A stretch of DNA of 64,000 nt from CAVTLG01 sp963735495. GTDB lineage: Bacteria > Chloroflexota > Ktedonobacteria > Ktedonobacterales > Ktedonobacteraceae. The translations under genes and the position numbers were made by a program. Location of the stretch: assembly GCA_963735495.1 (NCBI GenBank), contig CAVTLG010000002.1, forward strand, positions 558,001-622,000. The letters are read 5' to 3'. Positions 19,412 through 28,802 of the stretch are shown piece by piece (the first letter of the stretch is position 1; each line of letters starts with the position of its first letter). The notes beneath the pieces were generated by a model that had not been told where the DNA came from, ran no database searches, and worked only from the letters and a program-made list of their open reading frames with translations.

Positions 19412-19840
19412 TTAGGCCAGCGGATGCAAGATCACTACGGGAATCTTGCGAGTTGTGTGTCTGGCATACGCTTCCCATGGGGGATTCTGGGCAATCAGCC
19501 GAGGCCACAACTGAGCGTATTCCTCCGGTCCGGCCACAGTAGCCAGTGCGTTCTGCTGACGGCGTCCGACCTGGATGCGCACATGAGGATTGCTAAGCAC
19601 GTTGTGATACCAGCCTGGATGACGATCTTGACCATTATTACTGGCCACGATCACATAATTGGCTCCATCAGGCATATACTGCAAGGTGTGACTGCGCTTC
19701 TCGCCGCTTTTGCGCCCGGTTGTAGAGAGAACCAGCATGCCCATTTTCCCCAGGCGACTGCCGAGCCGCCCGTCGCTCTTTTCATACACCCAGGTCATCG
19801 TACGATCAACCAGGGTCACAACAAAGTGAGATAAAGCCAT
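19412..19840 (-). CDS. Nitroreductase/deazaflavin-dependent (DDN-type) oxidoreductase
   Basis: 142 residues of the split-barrel DDN family. The signature region is MLVLSTTGRKSGEKRSHTL followed by VIVASNNGQDRHPGWYHNVL and a C-terminal PPWEAYARHTTRKIPVVIL. Family members use F420 or a related flavin to reduce quinones or other substrates; the substrate here is not known. It stands 27 bases downstream of the methyltransferase gene, and the two may form an operon. Confidence 0.88.
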   Translation of the reverse strand: MALSHFVVTLVDRTMTWVYEKSDGRLGSRLGKMGMLVLSTTGRKSGEKRSHTLQYMPDGANYVIVASNNGQDRHPGWYHNVLSNPHVRIQVGRRQQNALATVAGPEEYAQLWPRLIAQNPPWEAYARHTTRKIPVVILHPLA

Positions 19841-19867
19841 CAGAATGAAAACCTTCCTTAGATATTT

Positions 19868-20734
19868 TTAGCCGATCTCTGGGACCTTTCCCCAGATGCT
19901 TGTTGAATGCCAGATGGCGGTGAATTGTGCAGCACGCATCTCTTGGAGCATTTGCTGGTAAAGCTCATCAAACTTTTCAGTGGTGAACTGTCCTGAGTTG
20001 ATGAGAAATGGTTTCGTTTGGAGTACCGCTATTTCGCCATTGTGATAGAAGTCAGCCCATCCTGCTGAGTCCACCGAATAGTCAGCGGCTGACGCGGTGA
20101 TGTGCAGATCGCGAAGATTGGCCTCTTTGAATAATCTCAGTAATCCTTGAGACATGCCAAAGGTATGCCCGCCGGGAGTAAATCCGTAGCCAGCTCGTTG
20201 CAGCGCTTGTATGTTGAGGATACTGAATTGCTCGTAGGCCGCACTTGAAGTGACACCGAAGTCGTCAACCTCGGTAAGGCGCAGGATACCTCCTGGACGC
20301 AACAGGCGTTTGCACTCGGCGATGAGGGTCGGCCATTCGTCACGCTTGAGCGCAACATAGAGAAAGCGTGCGTTGATCAGGTCGAAAGAAGCAGCGGTAA
20401 AATCGAGTGGCTGACGAATATCCATCACGCCAAAGGTGGCGTTGACGATCTGTTGTGATTGAGCGCGAGCGTTAGCATAATCGATCATGATACGACTGAC
20501 GTCTACGCCACACACCTGTATATCAGGCTGCTCGTAAGCTACATCAAGGACCCATCCGCCGGGGCCGCAGGCAAGATCCAGCACCTGGGCATCTGGTGGC
20601 AGTTCAGGCAGGCCAGCAAGCGCTCCTCCCATACGCTGTGTGGTGAAGCGGTCCTGGTCAATCAGCCGGACCATTTCCTGGGCGCTTTCTGTGTCAAAAA
20701 TATAGGTATTCTCATTGGGGGAAGTTGTATCCAT
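19868..20734 (-). CDS. Class I SAM-dependent methyltransferase
   Basis: A Rossmann methyltransferase with motif I VLDLACGPGGWVLDVA, an acidic residue in QVCGVDVSRIMID, and a later LLRPGGILRLTEVDDFG. The second half is less typical. The substrate cannot be told. The ATG at 20734 is favoured over one twelve codons upstream because GAGGGAG precedes it. The N-terminal YIFDTESAQEMVRLIDQD resembles methyltransferases common in Ktedonobacteria and actinobacteria. Confidence 0.88.
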   Translation of the reverse strand: MDTTSPNENTYIFDTESAQEMVRLIDQDRFTTQRMGGALAGLPELPPDAQVLDLACGPGGWVLDVAYEQPDIQVCGVDVSRIMIDYANARAQSQQIVNATFGVMDIRQPLDFTAASFDLINARFLYVALKRDEWPTLIAECKRLLRPGGILRLTEVDDFGVTSSAAYEQFSILNIQALQRAGYGFTPGGHTFGMSQGLLRLFKEANLRDLHITASAADYSVDSAGWADFYHNGEIAVLQTKPFLINSGQFTTEKFDELYQQMLQEMRAAQFTAIWHSTSIWGKVPEIG

Positions 20735-20854
20735 CCCTGTGCTCCCTCTTGTCCCATTGCTAGCGAGCAATGATCGATACGTAGATGATGCTTGCCCCCG
20801 ATTATGCCATAGGCTGTATTTATATGCAAGGTTACATACTGTGTGTACATAACT

Positions 20855-22246
20855 TCATCTAAGAAAACCACCGTTGTAGTGAAGCTCATAGACCACTTTC
20901 TGCTTGCAGGTGATCACTTCGTGTCCCCAAAACGCATCAGGCTCACCCCCCGGATCGCTGTCCAACTCACGCGCATAGTCGGCAATGGTCGGGTGCAGCG
21001 TGTAGCGACCCGGCCCACAGCTCTCCAGCAGACCAGCATCCCACAAGGTATCCAGGCGCTCGACCGGTCCTCCGCTCACGGCCAGGGCGTCCTCCTCGGA
21101 AAAACTGTGGGGCTTGGCCGGGAAGTGCGCCAGGGCCGAGAGGGCGGCTTGCTCCTGCGGACTGAGCCGCTCCACACTCAGGGCAATTGTCGTGTGCAGC
21201 GAGAGGGAGGACTGTCGTGCTACTCCCAGAGGATGCCCGGGCAGACGCAGGTGCAAGCGGTGCTGCCGCTCTAATAAAGTCGAGAGCGCGGTCCTCACCC
21301 GTCGTGGCTGTCTCGTGAACGCCTGCATGGCCAGGTGCTTGCCCAGCAGGTTGAGCGCCAGGGGCAACCCTCCTACCAGACGGACCAGCGTCCGCGCGGT
21401 CTCCAGATCTTGCTCAACCACCTGGGGCACAAAGCGCCTCAACACGGCCAGGCTATCGGCCTCGACCAGTTCTGGCACGGTGATAGTTGTCTCCTGGGCG
21501 AAGGCAAAAGCCACCTGTGGCAAGCGCGTGGTCAGCAGGTGCACACATTGTGGCCCTCCTACTTGCAAGGCCAGGGCGGCCTCGATGTTCCACGCATCGT
21601 CGATCACGACCAGCATGCGCCGCTGCCCAATGCGCTCCCGCAGGATCTGTCCCCAGGTTGACCGCGAGAAGGAACCGCCGTGCTCGGTCTCCTGGTAGCC
21701 GAGCAGCGAAGCCCAACGGGTGAGTACCTTCAACACATCAGCTCGCGGTCCCAATTCGGCCCAGAGGATGCCATCGGGGAAATGGGCTTGCACCTGTTCA
21801 TCAGTGACGACCGCCGCGGCCAGGGCTGTTTTGCCTACGCCCGGTAAGCCTTGCAGGGCGGTGAGGGTCTGGCGCTTTTCGGCCAGCACGCGCAGCTTTA
21901 TCTGGTGCAACAGGTCCCCACGCCCCTGCAAGTGGTTGTCCTGCCCCAGCAGGTTCGGGATCATAGGATCATGCACCGCTGGTGCTGCTGGCAACAGGTG
22001 GGAGATGGGAGGAGCCAGTTCATCCTCCTCGGCCTGGTCGGTCATATCCCGTTCTGGGAGCAGACCCAACGTATGGCAATCTAGATCCAGCAGACGACAC
22101 AGGTGTTCACGATAGATGGGATAGGGCAAGGCTCGGCCCGCTTCCCAGCGCATCACCGTTCTGGTCGAAACGCCTACCAATTCGGCCAGATGTGCTTGCG
22201 ACCAGCCATGAGCGAGGCGAGCACTTGTCAATGAGTCTGTTTGCAT
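20855..22246 (-). CDS. HTH and NB-ARC ATPase regulator, probably truncated
   Basis: From the ATG at 22246 the protein has ~463 residues. Residues 1-60 form an XRE-type HTH (SARLAHGWSQAHLAELVGVS). An NB-ARC ATPase follows with Walker A GLPGVGKT (about 133-140), Walker B MLVVIDDAW and a GLPLALNLLG motif. A winged-helix segment comes next (LSALAHFPAKPHSFSEEDAL, HPTIADYAREL). Relatives usually continue into a TPR or WD40 sensor. Here the frame ends ~35 residues later in a stretch that looks unrelated, so the sensor seems lost. The longer frame upstream of 22246 lacks family similarity. The gene lies next to the CRISPR leader region. Confidence 0.85.
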   Translation of the reverse strand: MQTDSLTSARLAHGWSQAHLAELVGVSTRTVMRWEAGRALPYPIYREHLCRLLDLDCHTLGLLPERDMTDQAEEDELAPPISHLLPAAPAVHDPMIPNLLGQDNHLQGRGDLLHQIKLRVLAEKRQTLTALQGLPGVGKTALAAAVVTDEQVQAHFPDGILWAELGPRADVLKVLTRWASLLGYQETEHGGSFSRSTWGQILRERIGQRRMLVVIDDAWNIEAALALQVGGPQCVHLLTTRLPQVAFAFAQETTITVPELVEADSLAVLRRFVPQVVEQDLETARTLVRLVGGLPLALNLLGKHLAMQAFTRQPRRVRTALSTLLERQHRLHLRLPGHPLGVARQSSLSLHTTIALSVERLSPQEQAALSALAHFPAKPHSFSEEDALAVSGGPVERLDTLWDAGLLESCGPGRYTLHPTIADYARELDSDPGGEPDAFWGHEVITCKQKVVYELHYNGGFLR

Positions 22247-22730
22247 GAGATGGCGCACGTGGGCGAGAGCGCTCACGGTCCTTTCGTATGCGTTGAGTTC
22301 TTTTCCCTGAAAAAGGAGAATGAGTGTCCTGTCTCCTCGAACCTTTCTCCTGGTGATCCCTCCCACCGCGCTGCATATAAGCACTGTACGGCCTTTGAAG
22401 CTGGAAAGCGATATCATGGAGTTATCACCGACTAGGCAAGTCCTGACTGACGGTTGCTCCATGACTGGTGCCTGGATGGAAGTCATTTCCTTATCTGAGC
22501 GTAAGTCTGAAAGTCATTGGCTGGGTCAGGCAAAAGAGAAGATCGAGAGTTTGAGCAGGATCATTTATATGGAGGCTTTTAGGGAGAAAACCTGCTGCAA
22601 ATCAGATGCATAGGTTTTTTCTTTTAGCGTGACTCCCTGGTAATGCCTATGATATGATTTCCCAGGGGCTTGAGTGCCATATATTACAATATTACAGCAG
22701 GTCGAGAGAGATGGAGATGGTAGAAGGGTT
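22247..22730. other. Gene-free stretch before CRISPR leader 1
   Basis: No gene is supported here. The only notable element is the AT-rich motif ATATTACAATATTACA at 22681-22696, followed by GCAGG. The same motif ends the long repeats at 30599-30664 and 30807-30872, where it is followed by TTACAG and then TAGGG or CAGGG. Confidence 0.5.
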
Positions 22731-22910
22731 TGCCGCGAGATGCTCAGGTGTGGCAGAGCTGAGCTCAACCTCTCGCCCGGCGCTGGGAGCGGATGTAAGT
22801 CGATAGGATATAAATATAGCCTTATTCTTTGCCCAAAAACAGTGCCCTCAAAAGAGCTCCTCGCAAACTCTATCATTATCCGGCCTCTCATGCTATACTA
22901 GAGTAGCCGG
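22731..22910 (+). promoter_or_regulatory. Leader of CRISPR array 1
   Basis: About 180 bases directly upstream of the first repeat, colinear with the leader of array 2. Shared blocks: CCGCGAG (178 bases before the repeat here, 179 there), GTGGCAG...GCTGAGCTC...CCTCTCGC, CTCGCAAA (ending 44 bases before the repeat in both), and TATACTAGAG whose TATACT ends 12 bases before the first repeat in both. TATACT at 22894-22899 is a likely -10 box that would start transcription at about the first repeat. Confidence 0.8.
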
Positions 22911-24797
22911 GTGGGAAAGAGGGTTTGCCCGATTGCGGGATTGCAACTCAATCCATCGATTCATCATTGTAGTGCCTGCCTTGGTGGGAAAGAGGGTTTG
23001 CCCGATTGCGGGATTGCAACCAGGAACGCCACACGTCCGCTCAGGCTCTCCGTCGTATGTGGGAAAGAGGGTTTGCCCGATTGCGGGATTGCAACAAGCT
23101 GATCGCAAAGCAAGAGCTAAAGCCATCCTATATGTGGGAAAGAGGGTTTGCCCGATTGCGGGATTGCAACTCGCGATTTCAGGGGCAATGCTGAAATCAT
23201 CAAGGGTGGGAAAGAGGGTTTGCCCGATTGCGGGATTGCAACATATTAAGTTTGCAAAATGCTGTGCTCGGTCAGCCTGGTGGGAAAGAGGGTTTGCCCG
23301 ATTGCGGGATTGCAACGTAATGCTGTCCCTGCAGCTGCAAGGCCGACCGGAAAGTGGGAAAGAGGGTTTGCCCGATTGCGGGATTGCAACAATTGCTGTA
23401 GTACATGTAAATCACAGTATCGCTAGTAGTGGGAAAGAGGGTTTGCCCGATTGCGGGATTGCAACGCCAGTGGCCTGCCTGGCAACGCATGCAATCATCC
23501 AGTGGGAAAGAGGGTTTGCCCGATTGCGGGATTGCAACATCAACCTGGCAATACATAATAATACGTTCTAATGCAGTGGGAAAGAGGGTTTGCCCGATTG
23601 CGGGATTGCAACCAATCCCAATCCCTAGCTGTAGGATTGCAACCTCAAGGTGGGAAAGAGGGTTTGCCCGATTGCGGGATTGCAACAAAATCCAGCGAAT
23701 GAGGCCCGTTGAGATCGCCCTCATGTGGGAAAGAGGGTTTGCCCGATTGCGGGATTGCAACACGTTTTCACCTCCTTTCTACAAAATGGGCACTAGGAGT
23801 GGGAAAGAGGGTTTGCCCGATTGCGGGATTGCAACCGTAACATAGTCAAACCTCCTCTCTACCCCTTGCAAGGTGGGAAAGAGGGTTTGCCCGATTGCGG
23901 GATTGCAACCCCAGGAATGCTGCACTCGTTGATATCCTTGAGTGGAGTGGGAAAGAGGGTTTGCCCGATTGCGGGATTGCAACATGCCAGCGTAGCGATA
24001 TCCTGGATAGAGATGGAGTGGGAAAGAGGGTTTGCCCGATTGCGGGATTGCAACACGGATAAGCTCATATGTTTGCCATCCCTCCCCCTTGGTGGGAAAG
24101 AGGGTTTGCCCGATTGCGGGATTGCAACTCTGTTGTTCCATCATTCCACTTAATTTGCTTCCCTTGTGGGAAAGAGGGTTTGCCCGATTGCGGGATTGCA
24201 ACACCTTTGTGGCATTTGTATTGGGCCTGATTATTATGAAGTGGGAAAGAGGGTTTGCCCGATTGCGGGATTGCAACTTGCAGATCCACTATTCCCTAGC
24301 CCTGCTGAGCCAGTGTGGGAAAGAGGGTTTGCCCGATTGCGGGATTGCAACTCAAAACCCACTACCCTATCAATAATCGACACATGAAGTGGGAAAGAGG
24401 GTTTGCCCGATTGCGGGATTGCAACGGCCACATTCCCTTGCGCGTCATCATAGCCAACGTCGTGGGAAAGAGGGTTTGCCCGATTGCGGGATTGCAACGC
24501 AAATGTCTTCAGCCCAACGTCAATTCCCACTTGCGTGGGAAAGAGGGTTTGCCCGATTGCGGGATTGCAACATATTCATGAATACGGCTCAGACGATCAT
24601 GCTCTGTCGTGGGAAAGAGGGTTTGCCCGATTGCGGGATTGCAACAAGTATGCTCTCCTCCACCACTTGCTACCGATCCATTAACGTGGGAAAGAGGGTT
24701 TGCCCGATTGCGGGATTGCAACACGTCCAGGGCCAACGTCTTCACGTATTGGAATATCCCGTGGGAAAGAGGATACGCCCGAAAGCGGGATTGCAAC
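22911..24797 (+). CRISPR. CRISPR array 1: 26 repeats, 25 spacers
   Basis: The 37-bp repeat starts GTGGGAAAGAGGGTTTG and ends CCCGATTGCGGGATTGCAAC; spacers are mostly 34-37 bases. Repeats 1-25 are essentially identical. The 26th (24761-24797) is degenerate (GAGGATACGCCCGAAAGCGGG), which marks the old, leader-distal end and agrees with the leader on the left. Transcription should run on the + strand, with ATTGCAAC as the expected crRNA 5' handle. The repeat holds a small stem CCCG-ATTG-CGGG; the degenerate last copy keeps the stem with a changed loop (AAAG). No cas gene lies in the window, so processing and adaptation must come from elsewhere. Confidence 0.99.
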
Positions 24798-24823
24798 GAC
24801 AAAAAGAAAGTGCCGGGACTTGA

Positions 24824-25903
24824 ATGGAAGCTCAGATCATCACAGATCGTCAGAAGTGGAACGACTTTATCGCAGCGTCGCCCTGCTGTAATATTACCCA
24901 ATCGTACGAGTGGGCCGAACTCGCACCGCTCAGAGAAGTGGGAAGTGAGGCATTATGCATAGGCGTAGTAGATGATGCCGGGCAACTATGCGCGGCCATG
25001 GTACTGGTCATCGCGCGCGTACCCGTACTCCACAGAACCTTTTTCTACGCGCCGCGCGGTCCGGTCATCGAGGACCCGGACTCGCCTGCCATGACCATCC
25101 TGCTCAACTTTGTGCGCGCCGAAGCCCATAGGCGTCACGCCTTCATGCTCAAGATCGAACCCAGCGTCCTCGACGGAGACACGCGCTGGCTGCTCGCGCT
25201 CAAGCGGCGCGGCTTCCAGACAAACCCGTACGCCGCGCATGTCCGCCACGAATGGGTGCTGGACATCCGCCCGGACGAGAAAACTCTCCAGGCGCAGATG
25301 AAAGAGAAATGGCGCTATAACATCCGTCTGGCCGCGCGTAAAGGCATCACCGTACGGCGTGGAGAGAGTCAGGCCGACCTGGACACCTTCTATCGCCTCT
25401 ACGAAACCACCAGCGAGCGCGACCAGTTTGTCATCCAAAACAAAGCGTACTACATGGAACTCATGCGCCTCTATGCCGAATGCAACCGCGCCGCACTCTT
25501 CCTGGCTGAATACGAGGGTCAGGCCATTGCCGGTACCATCATTACGACGCTGGGACATTGGAGCTGGTACATGTTTGGAGCCTCATCGAACGAGCATCGT
25601 GAGCGCATGCCCAATCATCTCTTACAGTGGACCAGCATGCAGTGGGCCAGAGAGCAGGGCTGCTGGTACTACAACTTCCGAGGCATCCCCGACATCTTAG
25701 AGGAGGGCCAGGAACTGTGGGGCGTGTACCTCTTCAAGCGCGGTTTTGGTGGATACCCATTGCGCTTCCTGGAAACGCACGACCTCGTTTACCAGCCGCT
25801 CGTCTACGAAACCTATCGCCGTTTGCTCAACGTCAAGCGCTGGCGCGACGAGCGACGCTACAAAAAAGCAGCCGAGCGGGCACTCAGTCCAGCCAAACAC
25901 TGA
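24824..25903 (+). CDS. FemAB/FemX-like aminoacyltransferase (peptidoglycan bridge family)
   Basis: 359 residues with the double GNAT layout of FemABX proteins. Typical stretches are SYEWAELAPLREVG, FFYAPRGPVIEDPD, the Lys/Arg-rich MKEKWRYNIRLAARKGITV, and near the end YYNFRGIPD...GVYLFKRGFGG. The family transfers an amino acid from aminoacyl-tRNA to the lipid II peptide to build the interpeptide bridge; some members act on other lipids. The ATG lies only 26 bases after the last CRISPR repeat, so transcripts from array 1 could run into this gene. No strong ribosome site is visible. Confidence 0.9.
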   Translation: MEAQIITDRQKWNDFIAASPCCNITQSYEWAELAPLREVGSEALCIGVVDDAGQLCAAMVLVIARVPVLHRTFFYAPRGPVIEDPDSPAMTILLNFVRAEAHRRHAFMLKIEPSVLDGDTRWLLALKRRGFQTNPYAAHVRHEWVLDIRPDEKTLQAQMKEKWRYNIRLAARKGITVRRGESQADLDTFYRLYETTSERDQFVIQNKAYYMELMRLYAECNRAALFLAEYEGQAIAGTIITTLGHWSWYMFGASSNEHRERMPNHLLQWTSMQWAREQGCWYYNFRGIPDILEEGQELWGVYLFKRGFGGYPLRFLETHDLVYQPLVYETYRRLLNVKRWRDERRYKKAAERALSPAKH

Positions 25904-25950
25904 GGCATCTTTTATCGGCCTTCATCCTTCCAGCAAAAATGTCGGAAACC

Positions 25951-25980
25951 GGGTAGGGGCGTCACCTTGCGTGCATGCGT
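25951..25980. repeat. Partial copy of the GTAGGGGCG palindrome family
   Basis: GGGTAGGGGCGTCACCTTGC matches one arm of the dispersed palindromes at 42.8, 45.4-45.7 and 48.8 kb. The partner arm is missing, and an IS4-type relic begins next to it. Confidence 0.6.
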
Positions 25981-25985
25981 TGATA

Positions 25986-26652
25986 CTAAATCAAAAAAAA
26001 AGAGAAAAAACGCGGTTGAAAACACGGACGATGGGAACGAGCCTCGCATTTGCGCCTGCCATAGCGCTCCTTCCTGACGTACACCAGGTCAGGGGGAGCA
26101 GGCACGTAGGGCTCAAGCAAGGCCGGGACGATAGGTTGATAGCGTCGAGAAGGGCGGATGAGTCCCTGCTCGTGGCCTTTCCTTTCCGCACCAACAAGCT
26201 GCACAGGCTCTCTCCCATCGCTCGTGCCGGGGCGTGAGCCAAGCAGCTTGACCAGCACCGGCAAGGAGACGGCAAAGAGCTCGAACGCCCGCCTCTGCGG
26301 CCACCCGCAGGTGCAAGGCATGCAGGACTTGAGCCAGGATGAAGGCGCACAAGAGTCGTTGCAGCACCAGGATGGGAAAGCTCGACCACCACAGATGCAG
26401 GCCCAACTCCCCTTTGAGCGTTTTGAAGGCCAGCTCGATATCCCAGCGGCGAGCATACAAGCGGGCGGCATCACTCATGCTCAGCAGCGCAGGGTCTCGC
26501 ACATTGGTCACGTAGCGATAGCAGACCCCAGCATGCTCAAACTGGATCAAGCGCACCAGATGCCTGGCTTTATCCGCGTTGTAGGCTCCCAGCCAGATAA
26601 GCGCATCCAAGATATTTAGCAGACAGCTCCAGCGCTGGCAGCACACAGTCAC
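25986..26652 (-). pseudogene. IS4-family transposase relic
   Basis: Only the C-terminal part of a DDE transposase is left. The Y-R-E-K signature is seen as YARRWDIELAFKTLKGELGL, followed by FPILVLQRLLCAFILAQVLH. The frame that starts at 26652 loses similarity after about VAAEAGV. The continuing IS4-like sequence (LFAVSLPVLVKLL, then RPSRRYQPIVPALLEPYVP) is in another frame, so there is a frameshift near 26.28 kb. The N-terminal DDE residues are absent. This relic separates the FemAB gene from the LLM oxidoreductase. Confidence 0.8.
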
Positions 26653-26744
26653 ATATACTATATACGCTCCACCATGATATATTGCAGCAAATTGTGTTTC
26701 GCGGTAGCTAATTCAGGGTAACAGTTTGGTCCTATCGCGCGGTA

Positions 26745-27659
26745 TCATTCCTGGGACTTTGCTCCTGGAATGGCATCTCCGGCGGCTTTGCGCACTGGCT
26801 CAATGATCTCTTCGCTCAACCAGTGTGCGATGCCGTCCTCTAATATGGGGGCGCGGGAGGCCAGCACCAGATGCGTTGCCCCTGCTGCAATGAAACTCTG
26901 GATGATCTGGTGGGTCGTTGCGGGATTCACTTGGGGATCGAAGATGATTTGTGTGGAGCGCGCAATCGTTGCCGGATCGCGTCCAATTTCAGCACAGTAG
27001 CCATCGATGATGCGATTCCTGCGTTGAAACTCTTCGGCAGTCGTATGCGGGAAGCCCGGACCATTCCACACATCAGCATAGCGGGCGACCACGCGCAAGG
27101 TGAGTTGCTCACCCCAACCACCAATGATGAAGGGGGGGTGTGGCTTTTGCAGCGGTTTCGGTTCACAAGAGGTTCCTGTGAAGTGGTAGGAGCGTCCCTC
27201 AAAATTGACTACTGGCTCGGTCCACATGCGACGAATGATCTCACAGGCTTCACCCAGACGTCGGATACGTTCCGCAGCGCTGAAGAAATCGGTTCCATAG
27301 GCTGCATGCTCTCGCTCGTCACCACCAGCTCCCAGACCAAATTCCAGCCGCCCATGCGAGATGATATCCACGGTAGCCGCCCGTTTCGCCAGCCAGGGCG
27401 GGGTCTGGTTGACATTGCTAGCAACTAGCAAGCCGAGACGTAACCGCCTGGTCTGTGCAGCCAATGCCGCCAGCAACGTCCAGCCATCCAGGCACGGACC
27501 AGCCGGATCAGCGCGACCAATGGGCATGGGGTGATCGAACAGCCAGGCATGTTCAATTGAGGGGAGCGTATCGGCTTCCTGCCAGACACGCAGAATATCC
27601 TCGTAGGGAAAGTACTGTGTCGTTTTGATCCCGAAATGGAGGGTGTGGCCGTCTGTCAT
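26745..27659 (-). CDS. LLM-class flavin/F420-dependent oxidoreductase
   Basis: 304 residues of the luciferase-like TIM-barrel family. Visible motifs are HAWLFDHPMPIG near residue 40, LRLGLLVASNVNQTPPWLAKRAATVD, SHGRLEFGLGAGGDEREHAAYG and KPHPPFIIGGWGEQLTLRVVARYAD. Such enzymes use F420 or FMN; the GLGAG and NQ/PP pattern suits F420-type members, but the cofactor is not proven. The substrate is unknown. It has its own upstream region and no obvious partner gene. Confidence 0.9.
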   Translation of the reverse strand: MTDGHTLHFGIKTTQYFPYEDILRVWQEADTLPSIEHAWLFDHPMPIGRADPAGPCLDGWTLLAALAAQTRRLRLGLLVASNVNQTPPWLAKRAATVDIISHGRLEFGLGAGGDEREHAAYGTDFFSAAERIRRLGEACEIIRRMWTEPVVNFEGRSYHFTGTSCEPKPLQKPHPPFIIGGWGEQLTLRVVARYADVWNGPGFPHTTAEEFQRRNRIIDGYCAEIGRDPATIARSTQIIFDPQVNPATTHQIIQSFIAAGATHLVLASRAPILEDGIAHWLSEEIIEPVRKAAGDAIPGAKSQE

Positions 27660-27883
27660 GGTTTGTGTCCACCTTTCCTTGACGTAATGGAGTGTTCTTT
27701 GCTAGGCTGCAACAGCTTCTTTGTGCGTCCTCTAGTTGAGAACTCTCGCGAGATCCGGGAGCCAAAACCTTCTCATTCTCTGGGAATGACTCTCTTGTTC
27801 TCCTGCTTCTGTTTACCCGTCATAGGCTAGTTCAACTATATGGCGAATAAACAGGCAAGTGAAAGGCGAGGAAGAGATCTGAG

Positions 27884-28378
27884 TTAGCGCAAAGCTTTAG
27901 CTGTATGGTCGTAGACAATCACAGTATTGCTGTCATCATCGTAGTGCGCAACGCCGTCTGCGGTAAAGATACGAGCGCGGTTGGAGTTGCCACGCATTAC
28001 TTCATACCCAACTACGCGCAAGGTGCCAGGCGGATCAATAGCCAATAGCACCTCTTTTATGACTCCCAGCTCATTGCCACCTTCACCGACGACCTTACGC
28101 TCCAGCAGGCTCGTGCCACGCGTAAATGGTGGAGTGGCTCGTAGCAACATTTGCGCATTAGGTAAAGTGATACGATCTACCTCAATGCTCTTAATACCGC
28201 TCACCGGCAAAGAGAAATCCCCATCTAGGCGCGTCCCCACGCTCAGCGCGTAGATCGCATTCGTACCTTCCTGGAAATAGAAATCCTCAACCTGGCCCAG
28301 CGTTTTCCCCTCGCTGGGAACGGTAACATCTAGCTTATACACGTCTGACCACTTACGCGTGGTTTTATGGTTGTCCAT
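27884..28378 (-). CDS. PRC-barrel domain protein
   Basis: 164 residues. Two PRC-barrel-like units can be seen: the first around DVTVPSEGKTLGQVEDFYFQ, the second around ERKVVGEGGNELGVIKEVLL with YEVMRGNSNRARIF. PRC barrels occur in RimM and in many small stress or photosynthesis proteins and bind protein or RNA partners. The role here is unknown. The ATG at 28378 is preceded by GAGGAGC and is preferred over an upstream in-frame start. Confidence 0.85.
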   Translation of the reverse strand: MDNHKTTRKWSDVYKLDVTVPSEGKTLGQVEDFYFQEGTNAIYALSVGTRLDGDFSLPVSGIKSIEVDRITLPNAQMLLRATPPFTRGTSLLERKVVGEGGNELGVIKEVLLAIDPPGTLRVVGYEVMRGNSNRARIFTADGVAHYDDDSNTVIVYDHTAKALR

Positions 28379-28802
28379 ATATTTGCTCCTCAATGAAATT
28401 GATAATGCAGAGATCATGCAGAAGTATCGCGTATTTCTCTATTGCTCTCTCTTTTTGTGTATACGTATGGCCCAATGTATGAGTAACAATGGGCGTCACC
28501 CGCTATTGGTACCACTGTCTTTATTGGCAAAAGCGTTGCTGCCCCTACGAGACCTTGACAAGCACAGCCTGCGTATGCTATTGTTGGTTATGATGAGTAT
28601 CGCTCATTAACGTTTATTCTACATCATCTATGAGGTGATCAGAGAAAACAGGATCTCTACACACACAAAACTTCTCGCACGCGTTCATTCCTTTCTTCTC
28701 GATCATCTCCCTCAACCAGCGTTTTTCTCCAGCCATTCAGCACAGTCCTCCAGGCGCGTCGTATCGCCCCCTGAATGCAGCGAAAAACAGAAAGGCTCCA
28801 GC
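28379..28802. other. Divergent intergenic region
   Basis: About 420 bases between the divergent PRC-barrel gene and the ATPase gene. An open frame runs in from 28635 ahead of the ATPase start, but it shows no domain. Nothing else was recognised. Confidence 0.4.

Noticed and set aside
22911..24797. Many open frames on both strands with repeated RNRANPLSH- or GLPDCGIAT-like peptides
   Set aside because: They are translations of the CRISPR repeats in array 1; a 37-bp repeat and ~36-bp spacer give long stop-free frames.
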